Assembly (NCBI GenBank): GCA_025354865.1
Contig: JANXMB010000056.1
Location: forward strand, 1-47,889
DNA: 47,889 bases
Direction: 5' to 3'
Source: Acetobacteraceae bacterium
GTDB lineage: Bacteria > Pseudomonadota > Alphaproteobacteria > Acetobacterales > Acetobacteraceae
Under the pieces are notes generated by a model that was not told the origin of the DNA, did no database searches, and was given only the letters and a program-made list of their open reading frames with translations. Below, piece after piece: positions 43,317-47,889 of the stretch. The first letter of the stretch is position 1, and each line of letters opens with the position of its first letter. The translations under genes and the position numbers were made by a program.

Positions 43317-44891
43317 ATGCGCCGCCGTACCCTATTGCAAGCTGCCGCTGCGGTGCTGCCGTCGCGCTTCGCGATCGCGCAACCGATGCGCGACAAAACC
43401 CTGCGCTTCGTGCCGCAAGCCAATCTCAGTCTGCTCGATCCGATTTTCACCACGGCGCAACCGACGGTGAATCACGGTTATGCCATCTACGATCTGCTGT
43501 TCGGTATCGACAGCAAGCTGCAAGCCAAGCCGCAGATGGCTGCGGGCTATACCCTGTCCGACAATGGCCGCGTCTATACGATCGTGCTGCGCGACGGGCT
43601 GCGGTTCCATAATGGCGAGCCGGTGCGGGCGCAGGATTGCGGCCCCAGCCTCGCCCGTTGGGCGGCGCGGGAGACGATCGGCCAGACGGTCTGGCAATAT
43701 GTCGATAGTTACAAAGCCACCGACGACAGAACATTGACGATCGAACTGAAACGCCCGATCGGGATTTTCATCGATGCGATCGCCCGTGGCGGTGCCTCGG
43801 TCGCGTTCATGATGCCCGAGCACATGGCGAAAACGGATCCTTTTAAGCAGATACAGGAACATATCGGGTCGGGGCCGTACAAATTCCTGCCGAAAGAATT
43901 CATCCCCGGGGCGGAGGTCGCCTACGAACGTTTCAAAGAATACGTCCCCCGGCAGGAGCCGGCGGAATGGTCGGCGGGCGGTAAGGTTGCACATTTCGAA
44001 CGGATCGAATGGAAGATTATTCCGGATGCCGCCACCGCTGCGGCGGCGTTGCAGTCGGGGGAAATCGACTGGTACGAACATTGCCAAGCCGATTTGTTAC
44101 CAATTTTGCGCAAAAACCCCGATATCGCTTTCGGCAAGGCCAACCCGACCGGGTTCAACGGGGTCATGCGGTTCCAACACATGCATCCCCCGTTCAATAA
44201 CGTGAAAGTCAGACAGGCCGTGCTCGCGGCGATCGATCAGAACGATTACATGGCAGCGGTGACCGGCGGGGATAAATCGCTGTACACGACTTGCAAGTCG
44301 ATGTTTCCCTGCGGCAGCCGGTACGACCGCAATCTGGGTGCCGCCGCGATGCCGGGCGATATCGGCAAGGCGAAAAAAATGCTGGAGGCGTCCGGCTACA
44401 ACGGCGAAAAAGTCGTCCTCCTCAACCCCATCGACCTCGTCACCGTCGGTCCGCTCGGCGATGTCACCTACGACATCATGAAGCGGATGGGGATGAATAT
44501 CGAAATGGTTGCGACGGACTGGGGCACCGTCGCGCAACGGCGCAACAATCGCGACCCGGTGGACAAAGGCGGCTGGTCGGTGCTGCACACCTGGGGGCCG
44601 TCCACCATCCGGCAGGGACCGGTCGAGCACAGCCAGATCCGCGGTCAGGGGGCCAAGGGTTGGTTCGGCTGGTACGAAGATGCGGAAGTCGAACGACTGA
44701 GCCGCGAATTCGTCGAAGCACCGGGGCAGGCGGAACGCGATGCCATTGCCGATACGATCCAACGGCGTGTTTTCGAAACCGTGCCATCCATTCCGTTGGG
44801 TACTTTTATCATTCCGACCGCGTACCGCCGTAGCCTGACCGGCATGATCGAGGCTACGGGGCCGTACATGTGGAATATCAGAAGGGCCTGA
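43317..44891 (+). CDS. peptide-type ABC substrate-binding protein (SBP_bac_5), paralogue 1
   Basis: A 524-residue periplasmic receptor of the dipeptide/nickel/oligopeptide class. The N-terminus MRRRTLLQAAAAVLPSRFA is twin-arginine-like, cut near AIAQ. SLLDPIFTTAQPTVNHGYAIYDLLF, YTIVLRDGLRFHNGEPV, GSGPYKFLPKEFIPG and NNVKVRQAVLAAIDQ mark the family. AGGGAG lies about 10 nt before ATG 43317. No permease or ATPase genes adjoin. Its stop abuts the convergent nitroreductase stop with no gap. Confidence 0.92.
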   Translation: MRRRTLLQAAAAVLPSRFAIAQPMRDKTLRFVPQANLSLLDPIFTTAQPTVNHGYAIYDLLFGIDSKLQAKPQMAAGYTLSDNGRVYTIVLRDGLRFHNGEPVRAQDCGPSLARWAARETIGQTVWQYVDSYKATDDRTLTIELKRPIGIFIDAIARGGASVAFMMPEHMAKTDPFKQIQEHIGSGPYKFLPKEFIPGAEVAYERFKEYVPRQEPAEWSAGGKVAHFERIEWKIIPDAATAAAALQSGEIDWYEHCQADLLPILRKNPDIAFGKANPTGFNGVMRFQHMHPPFNNVKVRQAVLAAIDQNDYMAAVTGGDKSLYTTCKSMFPCGSRYDRNLGAAAMPGDIGKAKKMLEASGYNGEKVVLLNPIDLVTVGPLGDVTYDIMKRMGMNIEMVATDWGTVAQRRNNRDPVDKGGWSVLHTWGPSTIRQGPVEHSQIRGQGAKGWFGWYEDAEVERLSREFVEAPGQAERDAIADTIQRRVFETVPSIPLGTFIIPTAYRRSLTGMIEATGPYMWNIRRA

Positions 44892-45515
44892 TCAGCCCGG
44901 CCAGTTTTGTCCCCAGCGATCGTCGTAGACGACGTCGGCCAGGGCCGTCCGCCGAACGGGTCCGAATTTTCCCATCGGATACCCGATCGGCAGGATGGCA
45001 TAGGAATGCACCCCATCCGGCAGGCCCAAAGCGGCCTCGGCTTCCTTTTCGAAGAGCAGATACAACGTCGTCAGCGTCGCGCCCAGGCCCAAGGCGCGTG
45101 CTGCCAGCAGCATGTTCTGCACCGCCGGATAGATCGACGAACCGGTGGTGCGGGTCGGCGTCGGGCCGCCGGCACAGGGCACGATCCAGACCGGGGCTTC
45201 GTGGATATGGTCGGCCAGATACGCTGCGGCATCGAGCATGCGAGCGAAACGTTCCGGTGTCGTCCCCGGAGCCGGCCCACCGGATCGGTAGCGCGGTCCG
45301 ACGATCTCGTGCCAGGCTCGGCGGTAGCACGCCGCGACCGCGTTTTTGATCGCGGGATCGCGCACCACCAGAAAGCGCCAGTTCTGCATGTTGCCGCCGT
45401 TGGCTGCCATGGTCCCGGCTTCCAGCACCTGTTGGATCGTTTCGGTCGGCACCGGATCGGGCTTGAGCCGGCGCATCGATCGGGTCGTACGCATGATTTC
45501 GAATAAATCGTCCAT
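44892..45515 (-). CDS. nitroreductase family protein, paralogue 1
   Basis: A 207-residue FMN-dependent oxidoreductase. MRTTRSMRRLKPDPVP holds the FMN-binding arginines, AANGGNMQNWRFLVVRDP follows, and LLAARALGLGATLTTLYL and SYAILPIGYPMGKFGPVRR complete the fold. It is a close paralogue of the gene at 47227. It lies 23 nt downstream of the second binding-protein gene, so the minus-strand order is nitroreductase, binding protein, nitroreductase. A link between uptake of a nitro- or N-heterocyclic compound and its reduction is inference. Confidence 0.92.
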   Translation of the reverse strand: MDDLFEIMRTTRSMRRLKPDPVPTETIQQVLEAGTMAANGGNMQNWRFLVVRDPAIKNAVAACYRRAWHEIVGPRYRSGGPAPGTTPERFARMLDAAAYLADHIHEAPVWIVPCAGGPTPTRTTGSSIYPAVQNMLLAARALGLGATLTTLYLLFEKEAEAALGLPDGVHSYAILPIGYPMGKFGPVRRTALADVVYDDRWGQNWPG

Positions 45516-45538
45516 CGTCGGTATTCCTTTCGCGAAAA

Positions 45539-47128
45539 TCAGGTCCAGGACAGGTTCCAGGGGAAGGGGGCCGTGCCCTCCAGCAGTCCGCGCAGGCCTT
45601 TTCGGTGCGCCGACAGGATGAAAAACCGACCCAGCATCACGGTCGGCACCGCATCCAATCCCACCGTATGGATTTGCCGAGCGAGGTCGATGCGTTGGGC
45701 TTCGGTCGGTGCGACGGTCCATTGCGCGGTCAGGGCCTCGATCTGTTCGTTGGCGAACCCACCGGCCCAGCCTTTCGCGCCGAGGCCGCGCACGATCGGC
45801 GTGATGGCCGGATTGGATATCGATGTGCCAAGCCACCAATTGTGGAAAATCGACCAACCGCCTTTGTCCGGCGGATCGGCTTTGGTTCGCCTTTGTGCCA
45901 AGGTGTTCCAGTCCATTTCCTGCAACTCGACGTTCATCCCGATTTTTTTGAGGTAGTCGAACGTCACCTGACCGAAAGGACCGATGGTGGGCACGTCGGC
46001 GGGGTTGATGATGACGACTTTTTCGCCGGCATAACCGGCTGCCTTCAACGCGGCGCGCGCGGCCGGGATATCGCCGGTCATTTGTGCTGTGCCCAATTCC
46101 TCCCCATAAAGCGTGCCGCAGGGGAACAGGGCTTTGCAGGTGCGGTAGATCGCCGGATCGTTGCCGGTCACCGCGCTCATGTAATCGTCCTGGTTCATGC
46201 CCAGGCGCACGGCTCGGCGGATGGCGACGTTATCGAACGGCGGTTGCAGATGATTGAAACGCATGCAGCCGAAAAAGCCGACCGGATTAAAGTTGGTCAC
46301 GGTCAGATCGGCGTTCTTGCGCAGTAACGGCAACAGATCGGGCTGCACCTGTTCCCACCAATCGACCTCCCCCTTTTGCAGCGCGGCCGAAGCGGTGGAG
46401 GAATCGTTGACGATTTTCCATTCGATCCGTTCGATATGGGCGTGTTTGCCGCCCGACGCCCAGGACGGTTTTTCGTTGCGGGGCACGTAGGCGTGGAATT
46501 TCTCGTAGGCGCCGGCGCCGCCGGGGATGAATTCCTTCGGCAGGAATTTGTACGGGCCGGAGCCGATCATTTCGGTTATCGGCTTCGACAGATCGGCATT
46601 GGCGAGGCGTTCGGGCATCACCACCGGCAGCATGCCGTTGGGCTTCGCGAGCGCGTCGGGCAGCAGCGGAAACGGCGACTTCAGCGCGATGCGGATGGTG
46701 CGATCGTCCAGGGTGCCAAAATTATCGACGAAGGCGCCCAAAGCCTGGCCGTAGACGTCGCGGGCGGCCCAGCGGCGCAGGCTGGCGGCGGCGTCGCGGG
46801 CCAGCACTTTCTGCCCGTCGTGGAAGGTCAATCCGTCGCGCAACCGAATATCCCAGGTGCGCCCGTCTTCGGAAACGCTGGCGCTTTCGGCCATTTGCAG
46901 TTGCGGCTTCTGCTCGCTGTTCAAGGCGAACAGTGTGTCGAAGACGTAGTAGCCATGCGTGATGGACACCTGCGTCGTGGTCCACGAGGGGTCCAGCACC
47001 GACAGGTCGGCGGTGGGGATATAGCGCATCAACTTGTTGGTGCCGGCGCCGTTGTTCGCCTGGGCGATGGCGAAGCGTGTGGGCAGGGCGGCGGCGGCCG
47101 CAGTGGTCAGCAGGGTGCGTCTGCGCAT
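45539..47128 (-). CDS. peptide-type ABC substrate-binding protein (SBP_bac_5), paralogue 2
   Basis: A 529-residue paralogue of the protein at 43317, sharing the MRRRTLL signal, RDGLTFHDGQKV, GSGPYKFLPKEFIPG, HIERIEWKI and CKALFPCGTLYGEELG segments. The ligand is unknown. The start at 47128 matches the paralogue; the longer open frame upstream runs into the second nitroreductase gene. Again no permease or ATPase genes are next to it. Confidence 0.92.
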   Translation of the reverse strand: MRRRTLLTTAAAAALPTRFAIAQANNGAGTNKLMRYIPTADLSVLDPSWTTTQVSITHGYYVFDTLFALNSEQKPQLQMAESASVSEDGRTWDIRLRDGLTFHDGQKVLARDAAASLRRWAARDVYGQALGAFVDNFGTLDDRTIRIALKSPFPLLPDALAKPNGMLPVVMPERLANADLSKPITEMIGSGPYKFLPKEFIPGGAGAYEKFHAYVPRNEKPSWASGGKHAHIERIEWKIVNDSSTASAALQKGEVDWWEQVQPDLLPLLRKNADLTVTNFNPVGFFGCMRFNHLQPPFDNVAIRRAVRLGMNQDDYMSAVTGNDPAIYRTCKALFPCGTLYGEELGTAQMTGDIPAARAALKAAGYAGEKVVIINPADVPTIGPFGQVTFDYLKKIGMNVELQEMDWNTLAQRRTKADPPDKGGWSIFHNWWLGTSISNPAITPIVRGLGAKGWAGGFANEQIEALTAQWTVAPTEAQRIDLARQIHTVGLDAVPTVMLGRFFILSAHRKGLRGLLEGTAPFPWNLSWT

Positions 47129-47176
47129 GGTCGGTTTCCTCCGCCCAGTTGGGTTTTCGGTTGGATATCGATGGTG

Positions 47177-47207
47177 CGACCGCCCGAGGCGTTTGCTCGG
47201 GCGGTCG
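47177..47207 (-). other. hairpin between nitroreductase 2 and binding protein 2
   Basis: Perfect 12-bp arms CGACCGCCCGAG/CTCGGGCGGTCG with a 7-nt loop; a further GGGCGGTCGG repeat follows at 47213. No U tract, so it is not a standard terminator. Confidence 0.45.
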
Positions 47208-47226
47208 GTTCGGGCGGTCGGTGCAG

Positions 47227-47868
47227 TCAGGATTGGATGTAAGGCTGGCCCCAACGATCCTGGTAGACGAAATCGGCCATATTGCCGCGCCCGACCGGGC
47301 CGAAATTGCCCATGGGATAGCCGATCGGCAGAATGGCATAGGACCGCACACCCGGCGGCAGGCCCAGCGCGCCATCGGTTTCCTTCTCGAACAGCAAATG
47401 CCGCGTCGTCAGCGTCGAGCCCAACCCCAGCGCGCGTGTTGCCAGCAGCATATTTTGCACGGCGGGGTAGATCGACGCCCCGGCCCAGCGCGGCGGCGGG
47501 TTCGGACCTTCGTCGATGCAGGCCACGATCCAAACCGGCGCTTCGTGGAAATGTTCGGTCAGATATTCCACGGCACCGTGCTGGCGCTTGTAGCGATCGG
47601 GGGTCGCGCCCGGCGGCGGGGCGCTGGATGCGTAGCGGGGGCCAACGACCTCATCGAAGGCTTTCTTGTACCAGACCTGCACGGCTTTCTTGATCGCGGG
47701 GTCTTTGACCACCAGGAAGCGCCATTTCTGGGTATTGCCGCCATTGGCCGCGCTCAGGCCGGCTTGCAGGATCCGGTGGATCAGCGCGTCGGGCACGGGA
47801 TCGGGCTTCAACCGGCGCATGGACCGGGTGGTACCGAGGATGTCGAACAGGCCGGGGTCGTCGGTCAT
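47227..47868 (-). CDS. nitroreductase family protein, paralogue 2
   Basis: A 213-residue FMN-dependent oxidoreductase very similar to the one at 44892: LGTTRSMRRLKPDPVP, AANGGNTQKWRFLVVKDPAIKKAV, VVGPRYASSAPPPG, FHEAPVWIVAC and SYAILPIGYPMGNFGPVGR. It heads a probable minus-strand operon with the binding protein 98 nt downstream. The start at 47868 has an AGAGGAACC site upstream. Confidence 0.93.
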   Translation of the reverse strand: MTDDPGLFDILGTTRSMRRLKPDPVPDALIHRILQAGLSAANGGNTQKWRFLVVKDPAIKKAVQVWYKKAFDEVVGPRYASSAPPPGATPDRYKRQHGAVEYLTEHFHEAPVWIVACIDEGPNPPPRWAGASIYPAVQNMLLATRALGLGSTLTTRHLLFEKETDGALGLPPGVRSYAILPIGYPMGNFGPVGRGNMADFVYQDRWGQPYIQS

Positions 47869-47889
47869 GGGTTGGTTCCTCTGTTTTCT

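Overview
This is a 47.9 kb chromosomal window with high GC content and dense coding. The organism is most likely an alphaproteobacterium of the Rhodospirillales, Acetobacteraceae-like. This is judged from gene content and neighbourhood: a secA, parvulin, argJ block, a glnB-glnA and glnK-amtB nitrogen block, a psd-pssA pair, TRAP transporters, tandem CaiB-type CoA transferases, and many flavin/F420-type oxidoreductases and nitroreductases. That placement is inference; no 16S rRNA or other marker is present.

Layout. 1-4019: catabolic and accessory genes (two oxidoreductases, an exported methyltransferase-like protein, an HSL-type esterase). 4303-7555: a compact three-gene operon of visibly lower GC, encoding a small HEPN-like protein, a MinD/ParA-like ATPase with a variant P-loop (KGGVGRS), and a STAND/AAA-like P-loop ATPase. 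The genes overlap by 1 and 4 nt. It looks like a horizontally acquired conflict (possibly antiphage) cassette and is the best candidate for an undescribed system here. 7562-15529: SDR, DHA2 drug exporter, LLM oxidoreductase, universal stress protein, BamE lipoprotein, nitroreductase, orphan LivK-type binding protein and a RidA protein. The LLM and stress-protein genes are bracketed by two near-identical 99-nt inverted repeats. 15549-16177: AbrB-Doc toxin-antitoxin pair.

16246-25511: housekeeping and transport (secA, two parvulin-type PPIases, argJ, a complete DctPQM TRAP transporter). 25751-32053: an exported beta-sandwich-like protein, an outer-membrane barrel, amtB-glnK and glnA-glnB, with sigma-54-type promoter matches ahead of glnK and glnB. 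32434-35900: tRNA-His, mobA, aspartate dehydrogenase-like gene, small membrane protein, psd and pssA. 35880-39235: alpha/beta hydrolase, a polar amino-acid ABC binding protein and permease without an ATPase, a tandem array of the same repeat family, and a pirin.

39302-47868: a 709-residue double CoA transferase, an unknown gene coupled to a chimeric livK-livF gene (apparent scar of a deleted branched-chain amino-acid transporter operon), a second RidA protein, and a duplicated set of two peptide-type ABC binding proteins and two nitroreductases. Several binding proteins have no transporter partners in view, so the right half looks like a region undergoing duplication and deletion.
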